From UMGS1649 sp045611765 (GTDB taxonomy: Bacteria; Bacillota; Clostridia; TANB77; CAG-465), in contig JAZKXT010000004.1 of the NCBI GenBank assembly GCA_045611765.1, positions 1 through 64,000 of the forward strand: a stretch of DNA of 64,000 nucleotides. The letters run 5' to 3'. Position numbers and translations under genes: made by a program. Positions within the stretch are counted from its first letter, which is position 1; each line of letters begins with the position of its first letter. Under the pieces are notes generated by a model that was given only the letters and a program-made list of their open reading frames with translations, searched no databases and was not told the DNA's origin. Positions 26,847-36,559 of this stretch are shown here, piece after piece.

Positions 26847-27965
26847 TTAAATATCTATATTGTCTATATCTATCTTTGAATTGTTATGATTAACACTTGC
26901 TTTACTCAATGCATCTTTATATCTATCTATCGATTTTTGTAATTGCCTTTTACCATATCCAGAGCCCGTAAATATCATGCCAGTCTCATTTTTCCCTACA
27001 CGTTGTGCCAGCTTTGTTGCTTTATCTACCGTGTCTACCAGAGATTTACCAACCATATCTCCAACACCAGCACCTGTAATACCCGCACTAAGCATTTCGG
27101 AAAAATCTCCTGTTGGACTTTTTAATACCATTCCAGTTACTGCGCCAGGTATAGCGGCAATTGATTCCACTGTACCAGATATCATAGTTTTAATGCCTTC
27201 ATTTCTAGATTTAGTTATTTCTGCTGCTTTATCCTCATATGTTCTTAACGCATTCTTGATTCTTCTATATGAAGCTCCCGATAAGTCGTTACCACCTTCT
27301 GAAGAAACTGAAACATCTCCAACATCAACCTCTGATTTGCCGATACCAGCTGCAATTCCCATGTTATATCTGTAGCCTTCCATATTACCGGCCGCTTTAG
27401 CCGCTTTAGCCTTTTCATAATATTCTTTTTGTTTATCGCTCATTGGCTTTTTACCTGTATCTGTAGATGTATTTGTCGTTGTTGATGATTTAGACGTCGA
27501 TGCTACTTTTACTGGTTTGCCGTTTTGTAGAACGTATCCATTATCCCTCATATCTTCTTCTAATCTGCTAGCTAATTTCTTTCTATCTCTACGAGCTTGA
27601 TGCATTTGTCTATAGCCACCGCTTATTTTACCAACATTGTTTAACAGTTTTTTACCTAAGCTAAATGCTATAGCTCCTTTTGCTAAACTTCTTACCGCTT
27701 GACCAGGAGATGCTTTAGTATCATGAATGCCAAATATTTTCTTTGTTAATTCTTCTACCTTAAATACAGAAAGTAATGCAAATGTAGCCATAAGCCCTAA
27801 CGAAGCATTAGAATCTGCTGCAGGCATATCTGGACTTTGGTTAACCATACCAAATAATATTACCGATATGATTATTGCATATATGAATGCTTGTATTGTT
27901 TGTGTAAAAACTAGGGCTCCAAACTCTTTAAGCCACATGCTTAAGGCTCCTCCACCTTTTCCCAT
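26847..27965 (-). CDS. VirB6/TrbL-like C-terminal half with long soluble tail
   Basis: The 372-aa product starts MGKGGGALSMWLKEFGALVFTQ, then has two membrane helices (about 20-45 and 55-75) and a soluble tail rich in Lys, Gly, Ala and Ser. The preceding two VirB6-like genes both end in FFQKFGK, and this start reads like the continuation of such proteins (polytopic channel, then cytoplasmic tail). The full VirB6-like unit therefore appears split into N-halves and one C-half made as separate chains. The spacing to the preceding gene is 12 bases with an AGGAGG site. Confidence 0.65.
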   Translation of the reverse strand: MGKGGGALSMWLKEFGALVFTQTIQAFIYAIIISVILFGMVNQSPDMPAADSNASLGLMATFALLSVFKVEELTKKIFGIHDTKASPGQAVRSLAKGAIAFSLGKKLLNNVGKISGGYRQMHQARRDRKKLASRLEEDMRDNGYVLQNGKPVKVASTSKSSTTTNTSTDTGKKPMSDKQKEYYEKAKAAKAAGNMEGYRYNMGIAAGIGKSEVDVGDVSVSSEGGNDLSGASYRRIKNALRTYEDKAAEITKSRNEGIKTMISGTVESIAAIPGAVTGMVLKSPTGDFSEMLSAGITGAGVGDMVGKSLVDTVDKATKLAQRVGKNETGMIFTGSGYGKRQLQKSIDRYKDALSKASVNHNNSKIDIDNIDI

Positions 27966-27977
27966 TATATTACCTCC

Positions 27978-28952
27978 TTATTTCCCAAATTTCTGGAAGA
28001 AATCGAATACAACTACGATTGGTCCCATCATTCCTAAAATTACTACATAAAATAATCTCTTAATGTACGCTATAAATAACACCAAACTTTGCATAACTAA
28101 AATTGTGTACATTAACATATTTTGAACTTTAGCTTTGTTTGTATCGTGAGCTATTCCAGTTTGATTATACTTATCTATTTTTACTTCATATGCATTATTT
28201 CTAAAATATGTTGCTAAATCTGATAAAAGACGTGGCCTCTTTCCACTACCTGAAACATATTTTCCGCTATTTGTATCACTCGCACTTTTTAATTCTATTA
28301 AATCATCAAATACTTCTGTCCAATAGAAATTTTCTCCTTCTGTTACAGAGTTACCATTATATCCAAGTAATGAAGAACCGCTTGATAATAAATATAAATC
28401 AGATCGCACTGTAGTTTTAGATTCACTCGTTTGAGTGGTTTTTACAACTAATTTATTATCTGTAGCCTCTCCCTTATAAGGAGAGTTAACATACGCAATG
28501 CTATTTACAAAATAGTTAAACATTTCCGTCTGTGCCGAAGTATAGCTATAACTACCGTCTTCTTTTTTCTTTCCAAATAGTTTTTTCAAGTTCTCTGTTG
28601 AAATAGCTTGATTATAATTTATAGCAGTAGCTCCATGAGCCATTCCCGTTTCAATCTTTGTGGTAGTTTCCGCAACCTTAATTTTACTTTTTATTTCACC
28701 AATATCTACGGCACTTATATTCTCTGCTGCCGCCCAGGATATTATCATACCAAGTTGTTCAAACTGCTTGTCTAAACCTTCGGCTTTATCCTGCTTCCAC
28801 CATAAAAAATCTCCATTCTCTTTTAAAAAAGCTTCATGAATCCCTTTAAGTTCATCTTCTGTTCCTAAATTCATCCAGGTTTCTAATATACGTTTATTTT
28901 TTCTAAGAATATCTGAAACTGATTGATCGTTATATTTGACACCGTTCTGCAT
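27978..28952 (-). CDS. VirB6/TrbL-like N-half, copy 2, second fragment
   Basis: This 324-aa ORF matches the C-terminal part of the 688-aa protein at 29764 (QSVSDILRKNK versus EPVSDILSRNK; end LFYVVILGMMGPIVVVFDFFQKFGK). It begins 22 bases inside the end of the ORF at 28930 in another frame. Together the two restore one protein of about 560 aa, so the gene is broken by a -1 frameshift near 28940, or read through by frameshifting or reinitiation. Compared with copy 1 the middle extracellular region is shorter. At least two membrane helices are at the end. The last 12 bases run into the C-half gene. Confidence 0.7.
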   Translation of the reverse strand: MQNGVKYNDQSVSDILRKNKRILETWMNLGTEDELKGIHEAFLKENGDFLWWKQDKAEGLDKQFEQLGMIISWAAAENISAVDIGEIKSKIKVAETTTKIETGMAHGATAINYNQAISTENLKKLFGKKKEDGSYSYTSAQTEMFNYFVNSIAYVNSPYKGEATDNKLVVKTTQTSESKTTVRSDLYLLSSGSSLLGYNGNSVTEGENFYWTEVFDDLIELKSASDTNSGKYVSGSGKRPRLLSDLATYFRNNAYEVKIDKYNQTGIAHDTNKAKVQNMLMYTILVMQSLVLFIAYIKRLFYVVILGMMGPIVVVFDFFQKFGK

Positions 28953-29643
28953 TTCTTATTACCTGGTCTACTAATTCAGACATTTTAGCCGAAGCCAACT
29001 TTTCATCTGTAGAAGCTTGCAATTGAGCTGTAACCATTTGCGATGCTACTGTAACTAATTGTTCATTTAAGTAGAACATAAAAGAAATTGCATAATGTAT
29101 ACAAAACAATGTTACAAAACCTACTAACCAATCTACAATTGCTTGTTTGTATTTTGCCTTTTCTGATGCAATTGTAGTTATTACTAATTTAATTGCTGTA
29201 ATTAATACAACTATACCAAAAAAGCTTGCTGCTAAAGCTAATGTTGTCGAATATAAATTTCTTATTACAAGTTTTATTGAATCATTGCCAACAAATGAGC
29301 CTTTTGCCGGATTTATAAAGTTAATATCTAAAAGTGGAACTGCATTAAACACTATTTTGTCTGCCCAAGGATAATCTGATACTCCTGTTAGCATTTTAAA
29401 TATTGATCCTGTTATTGACTCTAGCAATCTTCCTATTGCAAAAACTAATTTAGATAAGCCAGTTAAAAATGTACTATTCTTAACTGATTCTCCAAGGTTT
29501 TCACTAGGAACTGTATCTGTAGTAGAATAATCATCATTTATGTCAGCAAAGATAGTATTACTATTAAATAGTAATACTATAAAAGCTGTTAATGCTATAA
29601 TTAAAAGTATTTTCTTCCCCATCGAATGTTTCGTATGCTTCAT
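28930..29643 (-). CDS. VirB6/TrbL-like N-half, copy 2, first fragment (frameshifted)
   Basis: The 237-aa ORF starts with a Sec-type signal peptide (MKHTKHSMGKKILLIIALTAF... SNTIFA) and is a paralogue of copy 1. The shared blocks are YPWADKIVFNAVPLLD, then two membrane segments around NLYSTTLALAASFFGIVVLITAIKLV and the YAISFMFYLNEQLV segment. It stops after NAERCQI, where copy 1 continues NAESSGAMYDGEPVSD. The continuation is found in the next frame (28952). A GAGGTGGG site lies before the ATG. Whether the break is mutation, sequencing error or programmed cannot be told here. Confidence 0.75.
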   Translation of the reverse strand: MKHTKHSMGKKILLIIALTAFIVLLFNSNTIFADINDDYSTTDTVPSENLGESVKNSTFLTGLSKLVFAIGRLLESITGSIFKMLTGVSDYPWADKIVFNAVPLLDINFINPAKGSFVGNDSIKLVIRNLYSTTLALAASFFGIVVLITAIKLVITTIASEKAKYKQAIVDWLVGFVTLFCIHYAISFMFYLNEQLVTVASQMVTAQLQASTDEKLASAKMSELVDQVIRNAERCQI

Positions 29644-29699
29644 TAGCCCACCTCTATCTACTAAACTAATTATATTTATATTATATCACAATTTGTCGA

Positions 29700-29729
29700 A
29701 TTAGTAAACAAATACTTGAGTTTACTAAT
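29700..29729. repeat. Inverted repeat between the two VirB6-like copies
   Basis: ATTAGTAAAC and GTTTACTAAT form a perfect 10-bp stem with a 10-base loop. No T run follows on the minus strand, so it is more likely an RNA processing or attenuation element, or an operator, than a terminator. Confidence 0.5.
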
Positions 29730-29763
29730 CCTTTACATTTATCTATTTGTTTTAAATTCATTC

Positions 29764-31830
29764 TTATTTTCCAAATTTTTGGAAGAAGTCATATACAACT
29801 ACAATTGGTCCCATCATAGCTAATATTATTACATAGAATAATCTCTTAATGTATGCTATAAATAATACTAAACTTTGCATAACCAAAATAGTGTACATCA
29901 ACATATTCTGTATTCTTGCATTATCTCCTGTTACGACACCTGCAACAAGCTTATCTGAAAGTTCTTTGTTATATGCATTATACCTAAAGTATTCTGCTAA
30001 ATTTGAAATCAATCTGTTTGGATCGCCCTCGCCAGGATCATTCGTTCTTTTTATAATTGCCAAGTCGCTTAGAATTACAGACCAACTAAATTTCACGTTA
30101 TCATTTCTCACCACATACGCCTCTCCGCCTACTATAAATGGAGCATATTTACTCTTACTTGCATTAAAGTTGGCCTCTGACATTCTAGTAATATAATAAT
30201 AGTCTCTATCCCCAACTGTCGTAGATTCACTTTTAATATATGTATTTATGTTATCACCATCTTTTGTAAACACTCCAACTGGATCGGATACCCCTAATTT
30301 AGTCTGTATTGCGTCTACACCAATGTTTGTTATATCTCCTTCGTAAATATAGTCTAATTCACCCACACCAATACTCATATTATTAATAAAGTTATCATAA
30401 TGTCTTCCAAGTATGTTTTTTACAACCGATGTTTTTAATGCTTCTGCCAAAGATGCTTCTGTTTTAACATACCCCCCAGCATCATCAACGCACGCTAGAT
30501 AATATGCATCTATGATATCTATCGGATATGGTGGTTCCCAATTTATTGCTGTATTTGTATGTAAGTTATCTCCATTATCTATTCGACCATCAAGATTAAC
30601 GTCATATATATACCACTTTCCGCTATTAATTTCATCTTCACTTAACTCAAACAAAGCTTTATAATTCTCAAAACTTTCATCAAAATTATATGCATAAATC
30701 GTATAAGTTGCATCATCCCTAACTATACAATCCTTATCCGCTTTATCAGCACAGATTTTATGAGTTGCCGGCTTCTTATATTGTTCTATCTTATTATATT
30801 CCCTCGCTACATGTTTATCAGTAACGCATTGCCCGTTTACACTCGCCGAATTCGGAGAGTATGTATAGATAGCAAAAACATCAGGCTTAATCTTTGAAAG
30901 GTCAGCGCCACTTATAATGTCTTCCTCTGCCCATTTCATAACCATACCTAAATTTGTATATTGTTGTTTTTTTTCAATAATGCCGGATGTCCATTGGTAC
31001 CATTTTTTATCCCTCATTATGGCTTCGCTTATACCGTCTCCATCAACACTCACATTCTCAATTGCACTAAGCCAAGCTACAAGCTTGCCCTTATTCCTTG
31101 AAAGAATGTCTGAAACCGGCTCACCATCATACATAGCCCCACTACTCTCGGCATTCGCTATTACTTGGTTTGCCAATTCATCTATTGCTGTCATTGCAAC
31201 ATTAGATGCAGCCTTTAGTTGCTCTGTTACTATATTAGATGCAGTAGCTACTAATTGCTCATTTAGATAGAACATAAACGAGATTGCGTAATGTATACAG
31301 AATAGCATTACAAATCCAATTAACCAATCTACTATTGCTTGTTTGTATTTAGCTTTTTCAACTGCTATTGTTGAAATTACCAATTTAATTGCTGTAATCA
31401 ATACAGCTATACCAAAAAAGCTTACCGCTAAAGCCAATATTGTTGAATATAAATTCTTCAACACATCTTGTATTTGTGGATTTATAACAAACGAGCCTTC
31501 GCCTGGATTTATAAAGTTTACGTCTAACAGCGGTACTGCGTTAAATACTATTTTGTCAGCCCATGGATAATCTGACACCCCTGTTAACATTTCAAAAATT
31601 ATACCAGTTATCCACTCTATTAGTCTACCTATTGCATACACTAATTTTGCAAATATTTCTAGGTATACACTATCCGAAACAGTATTGTCCAAGCTAGCAC
31701 TAGGAACTGCATCATTGTTGTAATATTTATCGTTTATTGCAGCAAACGTAGTATTACTACTAAATAGTAATACTACAAATAATATTAATACTATAATTAA
31801 AAATTTCTTTTTGTCTTTTATAAGCTTCAT
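29764..31830 (-). CDS. VirB6/TrbL-like N-half, copy 1, with dockerin-like loop
   Basis: The 688-aa polytopic protein would form the inner-membrane channel. It has a Sec-type signal (KKFLIIVLILFVVLLF to TFAAIN), several helices around residues 40-210 and a large external region (about 215-600). Terminal helices at about 630-680 end in FFQKFGK. At about 409-420 a calcium-loop-like motif DVNLDGRIDNGD occurs, followed by PIDIIDAYYLAC, resembling a dockerin repeat. Five cysteines lie near it. Copy 2 lacks this insertion. A GAGGTAG site precedes the ATG. It is the first of two tandem paralogues. Confidence 0.75.
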   Translation of the reverse strand: MKLIKDKKKFLIIVLILFVVLLFSSNTTFAAINDKYYNNDAVPSASLDNTVSDSVYLEIFAKLVYAIGRLIEWITGIIFEMLTGVSDYPWADKIVFNAVPLLDVNFINPGEGSFVINPQIQDVLKNLYSTILALAVSFFGIAVLITAIKLVISTIAVEKAKYKQAIVDWLIGFVMLFCIHYAISFMFYLNEQLVATASNIVTEQLKAASNVAMTAIDELANQVIANAESSGAMYDGEPVSDILSRNKGKLVAWLSAIENVSVDGDGISEAIMRDKKWYQWTSGIIEKKQQYTNLGMVMKWAEEDIISGADLSKIKPDVFAIYTYSPNSASVNGQCVTDKHVAREYNKIEQYKKPATHKICADKADKDCIVRDDATYTIYAYNFDESFENYKALFELSEDEINSGKWYIYDVNLDGRIDNGDNLHTNTAINWEPPYPIDIIDAYYLACVDDAGGYVKTEASLAEALKTSVVKNILGRHYDNFINNMSIGVGELDYIYEGDITNIGVDAIQTKLGVSDPVGVFTKDGDNINTYIKSESTTVGDRDYYYITRMSEANFNASKSKYAPFIVGGEAYVVRNDNVKFSWSVILSDLAIIKRTNDPGEGDPNRLISNLAEYFRYNAYNKELSDKLVAGVVTGDNARIQNMLMYTILVMQSLVLFIAYIKRLFYVIILAMMGPIVVVYDFFQKFGK

Positions 31831-31892
31831 TAATCTACCTCAATCTTAATAAATAGTGTAATACGACATGTTTGCTAACAAATCAATATTAT

Positions 31893-33884
31893 TTATCCTT
31901 GTTGTTGTTTTGCTTTTCTCATTTCTATAAGTTTACTTAGGTTTGTTTCAACAAACTCAAATTCTCTTTGCGTTGGCTTAATTGCAATTACTGCAGATTC
32001 TGAACCAAGTCTAAGTAATCCCTCACCTCTGCTACAACTAAGTAAGAAATCTTTTTCTCCTTCAGATAGTTTAAATACTTCTTTTAAGTATTCTATTTCA
32101 GATTTATCTTGTGCCAAGAAAAGTTTTGTTTCTGCTGAAGTTAGTATTGCTTGTGCTTCTTTTTTCTCATAGAAGTCTTGGAATTTTTGAGAAACTACTG
32201 TAAGCGATACATTTCTTTTTCTAGCACGTCTTGCCATCGTATTCAAGAATTGTACAGCTTCTGGATACTCTAACATCATCCAAGCCTCATCCACAAGTAC
32301 CCTTTTCTTTCTGGCTTTAGATTTATCTTCACTGTTTTTCTTAACATATTTTTCCCATATCCATGACATAAGAATTTGTTGTGCAAGTGGTCTTGCAAAT
32401 CTTTCTTCCAGTCCAGATATATCTATGTTTATAAATAGACATCCTTCGTTTAACTCAAATGTAGATTGTCCATCAAAGTATGCCATTTGTCCATTGTATT
32501 TTCTACAATATTGCTTCATAACCTTTGTTAGATAGTTATAATGGAACGTATATGTTTCATTATCGTTTTCTTTTGCTTTCTCCACTAATCTATCATACCA
32601 TTCAGATATTGTTGGCATAGGTTTCTTTTCTCTTACTACCTGTCCTGTTACTGTGTCTGAATCAAGATAAAGAGTCTCTATGTCACTTGTAAATCCTCTT
32701 GAAATATATTCTTCTGCAACAATTTCAGATATAATTTGTTTTGTAAGTTCGGTAACATCCTCACTTCTTGTTGCACCTTTAGCCATTGTTGTTAATGCTT
32801 GAGTTACGTCCTCAATTTTATTTTCAATGTTTAAAGTATATGTTTCTTTACCCGTTATTTCGTCTATAACTATTTCTGGCTCAAGATCGAATATATTTAT
32901 AATTGTATCACTTTTTGGTCCAATTGTCACGTTTATTCCTCTTAAAGCATCTGCAACCGCTACATATTCCCCTTCAGCATCAAGAACTAGGTTCTCAATT
33001 CCCATAAGAACAGCCGAACGAGCCATTATAGTTTTTATAGTAACAGATTTACCAGAACCTGATTTACCAAATATAATCATGTTGTAGTTTGTCATTGAAT
33101 TATTAAAGTTATCAAATATAATAGGTAACCCTGTTTGTTTATTTATTCCTATAGGAATACCCGTAGAATGTCCAACATCTGCATTAACAAATGGGAATAC
33201 CGTAGCCATTGAACCCCTATCAAAAGTGTGTTTTCTAGTCATTTTATTGTTATTCAGTGGCAAATTAGACTTAAACGCATCCTCTTGAATAGCCCAAGCT
33301 GTTTTTAGTCCCACCAAGCTTTTTGATGCTTCCATCGCTAACAATTCAGAAAGTTTGTCTAGTTCGTCTTTTGAATAAGCGAATAATGTACATATTATAC
33401 TTGCTTCAAATAGTTTATTATATCCAGCCGCTATTTGATCACGAAGCGCCTCTGCTTCTGCTTGTTTGGCACTAAGTGTTGCATCTCTGTTTATATCTCC
33501 TCTATCTTGAGCAACAAATCTTTCAGACTGTATTTCAACTATTTGTTTATTTAAATCGTTTTGAGAAGTTGTTTCGGATATAGGACTTATGTATACAGAT
33601 GTGTTTACGTCACCGAATTCATATATATTAGACAAGAAATATGGAAATGTTGCTTGCCTTGGTAATGTTGTTACATAGAATGTTCTAGCAAATCTTGATA
33701 CCTTAGAAAATATTTCTAAGTAATCGAAGTGTGAAGCATCGATTCCTGATGGTGCTAATAAGTCTTTTAAATTGGATCTATTAAGTTGTAACACATTGCC
33801 TTCACTGTTATTTTGCTCTATAAGTTCATCCGATACTTTTACGCTTTCGTTTTCTACTTCTATATTATTTTTTTCTTTTCTCAT
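31893..33884 (-). CDS. virB4: VirB4-type T4SS ATPase
   Basis: VirB4 is the universal energising ATPase of type IV secretion systems. The 663-aa product shows a Walker A GKSGSGKS near residue 275, Walker B in RVLVDEAWMM near 530, and a VVSQ motif soon after. The FFPYF/LSNIYEFG and EAEALRDQIAAGY blocks belong to the VirB4 N-region. I start at 33884 (MRKEKNNIEV), which has a GGGGG site at the right distance. The ATG five codons earlier overlaps it. A membrane-anchored VirB4 N-domain-like protein precedes it by 17 bases. Confidence 0.9.
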   Translation of the reverse strand: MRKEKNNIEVENESVKVSDELIEQNNSEGNVLQLNRSNLKDLLAPSGIDASHFDYLEIFSKVSRFARTFYVTTLPRQATFPYFLSNIYEFGDVNTSVYISPISETTSQNDLNKQIVEIQSERFVAQDRGDINRDATLSAKQAEAEALRDQIAAGYNKLFEASIICTLFAYSKDELDKLSELLAMEASKSLVGLKTAWAIQEDAFKSNLPLNNNKMTRKHTFDRGSMATVFPFVNADVGHSTGIPIGINKQTGLPIIFDNFNNSMTNYNMIIFGKSGSGKSVTIKTIMARSAVLMGIENLVLDAEGEYVAVADALRGINVTIGPKSDTIINIFDLEPEIVIDEITGKETYTLNIENKIEDVTQALTTMAKGATRSEDVTELTKQIISEIVAEEYISRGFTSDIETLYLDSDTVTGQVVREKKPMPTISEWYDRLVEKAKENDNETYTFHYNYLTKVMKQYCRKYNGQMAYFDGQSTFELNEGCLFINIDISGLEERFARPLAQQILMSWIWEKYVKKNSEDKSKARKKRVLVDEAWMMLEYPEAVQFLNTMARRARKRNVSLTVVSQKFQDFYEKKEAQAILTSAETKLFLAQDKSEIEYLKEVFKLSEGEKDFLLSCSRGEGLLRLGSESAVIAIKPTQREFEFVETNLSKLIEMRKAKQQQG

Positions 33885-33901
33885 TAGATGTACCCCCATA
33901 A

Positions 33902-35305
33902 TTATACAATTGATTCGTCATCATTTTCTGTAGAATTATTTTCTTCTGTTATAACTTCTTGTGGTTCTATTACTTGAGAGTGAGATACTATATCTTGTTC
34001 TAATACATTGGTATCTGGAGAAGTTACTTCAACTGTAGTATCAATTTCTTGTTCTGCACCATCTTCGTTTGGTTCTCCTGTTATTCTCTCAATTTCTTTT
34101 CTTGTCTTATCTATATCTTCTTGCTGTTTTTCTATTCTTTCTCTTTTAGCTTTTCTATATTCCTCTACTATAATCTTTTTGGCCTCTTGCTTTATCTCTT
34201 CAGATACTTTTTCTTTTTTTACTATTTCTATAGCCTGCTTACTTGTCTCTTGATCATACTCATCTTCTATCTCATATCTAGTCTTAAATGTACCTTCATC
34301 AATAGCCTTGTTTAAAGCAACAATCGCTTTATATTCAGCTTCTTGTTTTATAGTTTCTAATAATTTTTTGTGTTTTTTAGTTACAGCATCTTCAGATGTT
34401 GAATATAATCTATAGAAACCAGCTTCTAGCGCTTGTTGCACACTCATATAACTCTTATCATCCCTGTTGTATGCAGAATATAATAATTCAGCTATATCGT
34501 TTGAAGTTAATATGTCTGCCGATACAGAACACATAGATAGTCCACTCATTATATTTTCAACTCTTGTAAACAATTCAGAATAACATATATCTAATAATTC
34601 TTCTTTATTGAAGCTAGACGCATTAGATAGCTCTGATTTGTAATATGAAACAAGTACATAAAAACTTCTTTGTAACATGCTTTTATTTAAAGCCAATTTT
34701 TCAACATATTTTACAATATCTTGTCCATATTCTAAAACATTTAATACGCTATTTCTCTTATCCTCTGCAGCTTCTATTTCTTCATCTGTCGATTCTAATG
34801 AATTTAATACCATGTTGTACTGACCATTTACTTCATCATATTCTTCGTAAATATTCTTCATATGCTCTTTATAATCAGAAATATTAGATTTCAAGTTTAT
34901 TGTTTGGGCTTGAACGTATAATTGTACTGGGAATTTCAATGTATTAAGGAATGTCATAAATCCTTCTTCAACAGAAAGTTGTTCAACTTCAGACATCAGG
35001 TTGTAGTTTATACCTTTACATTTTATAACAGCGGTATACTTTTCACCTTTCTGTTGGATTATCATATTGTCTTGAATCTTATCAAATTCCATAAAATTAA
35101 ACATGTCATCTTTTGGAATATTTTCATTAGGATTCTTCTTGTAATTGCTTGCTGCAACTGATTTATTATGAGCACCATTCTCACTTACATTTTTTGCATT
35201 TTTAGCACTTGCTCCCTCTACTTTTCTTTTTGAAATCAAAAACGCCACTCCAAATATTAGAATAACTACCCCAAATATTATTAAAGTAATAGTATTTAAA
35301 TTCAT
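33902..35305 (-). CDS. Membrane-anchored VirB4 N-domain-like protein
   Basis: The 467-aa product has one membrane helix (about 5-24). Residues of about 75-150 read FMEFDKIQDNMIIQQKGEKY with FNTLKFPVQLYVQAQT, like the first domain of VirB4 (d..i..g.y..vl...f...l..piq). Two coiled-coil regions (about 150-230 and 330-420) and an acidic tail follow. It starts in the TAATGA overlap with the PrgI gene and ends just before VirB4, consistent with VirB4 being split from a membrane partner. The identification is by pattern, not by a named family. Confidence 0.6.
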   Translation of the reverse strand: MNLNTITLIIFGVVILIFGVAFLISKRKVEGASAKNAKNVSENGAHNKSVAASNYKKNPNENIPKDDMFNFMEFDKIQDNMIIQQKGEKYTAVIKCKGINYNLMSEVEQLSVEEGFMTFLNTLKFPVQLYVQAQTINLKSNISDYKEHMKNIYEEYDEVNGQYNMVLNSLESTDEEIEAAEDKRNSVLNVLEYGQDIVKYVEKLALNKSMLQRSFYVLVSYYKSELSNASSFNKEELLDICYSELFTRVENIMSGLSMCSVSADILTSNDIAELLYSAYNRDDKSYMSVQQALEAGFYRLYSTSEDAVTKKHKKLLETIKQEAEYKAIVALNKAIDEGTFKTRYEIEDEYDQETSKQAIEIVKKEKVSEEIKQEAKKIIVEEYRKAKRERIEKQQEDIDKTRKEIERITGEPNEDGAEQEIDTTVEVTSPDTNVLEQDIVSHSQVIEPQEVITEENNSTENDDESIV

Positions 35306-35670
35306 TATTTTTCTCCTCCTTTAGTTTCTTGTCTTTTATAATTATATAAATATATTTTCTTTTTTCCTCTGAATGATATTGCTCTTAAAATCATTGCACC
35401 AATATTTTCGCCACCTGCTTTTCTAAGCGGGCCCATAGCCGGAACATCTGGTATTTTTACCTCAGCTAAAGCATATCCTATACCAGCAAATATGCCAACA
35501 ATTATTAATGCTCCAACAATACTGATTGTCATAAAACTTGTTAGTAACATGTATACAAATACTCCTATCAAGCCAAAAACCAACGTTATCAGAAAAGATT
35601 TTACTGTAAATATATATAATATTCTACTTTCACCTTTTACACTACGTGGCACATAATATGATCCACCCAT
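35305..35670 (-). CDS. PrgI/VirB3-like protein
   Basis: This 121-aa protein has two helices at about 24-60 with a basic start (YVPRSVKGESRILYI) and a basic C-terminus (FRGKKKIYLYNYKRQ). PrgI-family proteins of Gram-positive T4SS have just this size, two membrane helices and position directly before VirB4. A GAGAGGAA site precedes it and its stop overlaps the next start by one base. Confidence 0.75.
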   Translation of the reverse strand: MGGSYYVPRSVKGESRILYIFTVKSFLITLVFGLIGVFVYMLLTSFMTISIVGALIIVGIFAGIGYALAEVKIPDVPAMGPLRKAGGENIGAMILRAISFRGKKKIYLYNYKRQETKGGEK

Positions 35671-35693
35671 AATTTATTCCTCTCTTTCGTTTA

Positions 35694-36428
35694 TTACACT
35701 ATATCCCTAAATGCATCCAATATAAAATTCAAGAACGATAACGTTGCATATACCATTATTATTCCTAAAACCATAGGTATGCTCTTCGCCTTCAGTTGTG
35801 ATCTTCCTTCAGCACCTGCCATCATATATCTAATTCCTACATATACTATTCCACCAATTGCTAAGAAATTACAAATGTATAGTATAGTACTAAATATTAC
35901 AGCAAAGGTACCCTTTGCGGTTGGTTCAATAAAACTCAAATTGTTATCGGCCATAAATAACGAGCTCAATGAATCCCATCCATAAAATACAATAGCAGAC
36001 ACAACTAATGTTATAAGACTGTCTTTAACGCTCGCTTTAGATTCGACGCTGCCCCATATGTATTTCACACCTAGTATTACAGTTACCGCAACAAACACCA
36101 TGTTACCTATTAGTTTTACAAGGCTAACAAGCGGATCTAAAAAATGTATTATGTTTCCAACAGTTGTAGTACCAATTTGCGTGTTTTCTCCACCAAATCC
36201 ACTTAAAAATCCGTTTGCCTGTCCCCACCAATCATGTTTAGAACCAGAACCCGTGGTACTTGTACTTGTATTTGTACCGCCAGAGCTTGTTCCGCTATCA
36301 TTCAAATCCCCCATAGATTCTTGGATTCCGGGATTAAGTTCCACTTTCGCGTACACACTAGTAACATTAAATAACATCACAACCGTCATCAACAATACGA
36401 TCAAAACTTTTCTTTTATTAGCACTCAT
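35694..36428 (-). CDS. VirB2-like pilin (third, long form)
   Basis: The 244-aa product has a Sec signal (MSANKRKVLIVLLMTVVMLF to SVYA), a Ser/Thr/Gly-rich linker and two helices in the pattern of T4SS pilins (about 100-125 and 140-165). A third (about 175-205) and a further helix end the protein. The blocks VAVTVILGVKYIWG and IVYVGIRYMMAGAEGRSQLKAKS correspond to the second and third VirB2-like cores of the two genes upstream. It is longer than the other two. The direct-repeat element at 36539-36558 lies before it. Confidence 0.65.
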   Translation of the reverse strand: MSANKRKVLIVLLMTVVMLFNVTSVYAKVELNPGIQESMGDLNDSGTSSGGTNTSTSTTGSGSKHDWWGQANGFLSGFGGENTQIGTTTVGNIIHFLDPLVSLVKLIGNMVFVAVTVILGVKYIWGSVESKASVKDSLITLVVSAIVFYGWDSLSSLFMADNNLSFIEPTAKGTFAVIFSTILYICNFLAIGGIVYVGIRYMMAGAEGRSQLKAKSIPMVLGIIMVYATLSFLNFILDAFRDIV

Positions 36429-36538
36429 AATTTTTCCTCTTTCTTACATATTATATCATATTAATGATATCACTAAATACAAAAAAAGTCTATACAAACA
36501 ACGATTAATCCTCATTATTCGAATAAACTTAACTATTT

Positions 36539-36558
36539 TGTAATATTTTTGTAACATT
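36539..36558. promoter_or_regulatory. Direct repeat TGTAATATT-TT-TGTAACATT (site C)
   Basis: Two 9-base copies with an 11-base period lie upstream of the third VirB2-like gene, overlapping the 3' end of the second. A possible promoter is TAGACT-17-TATCAT with -35 at 36487-36492. Confidence 0.5.
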
Positions 36559-36559
36559 G

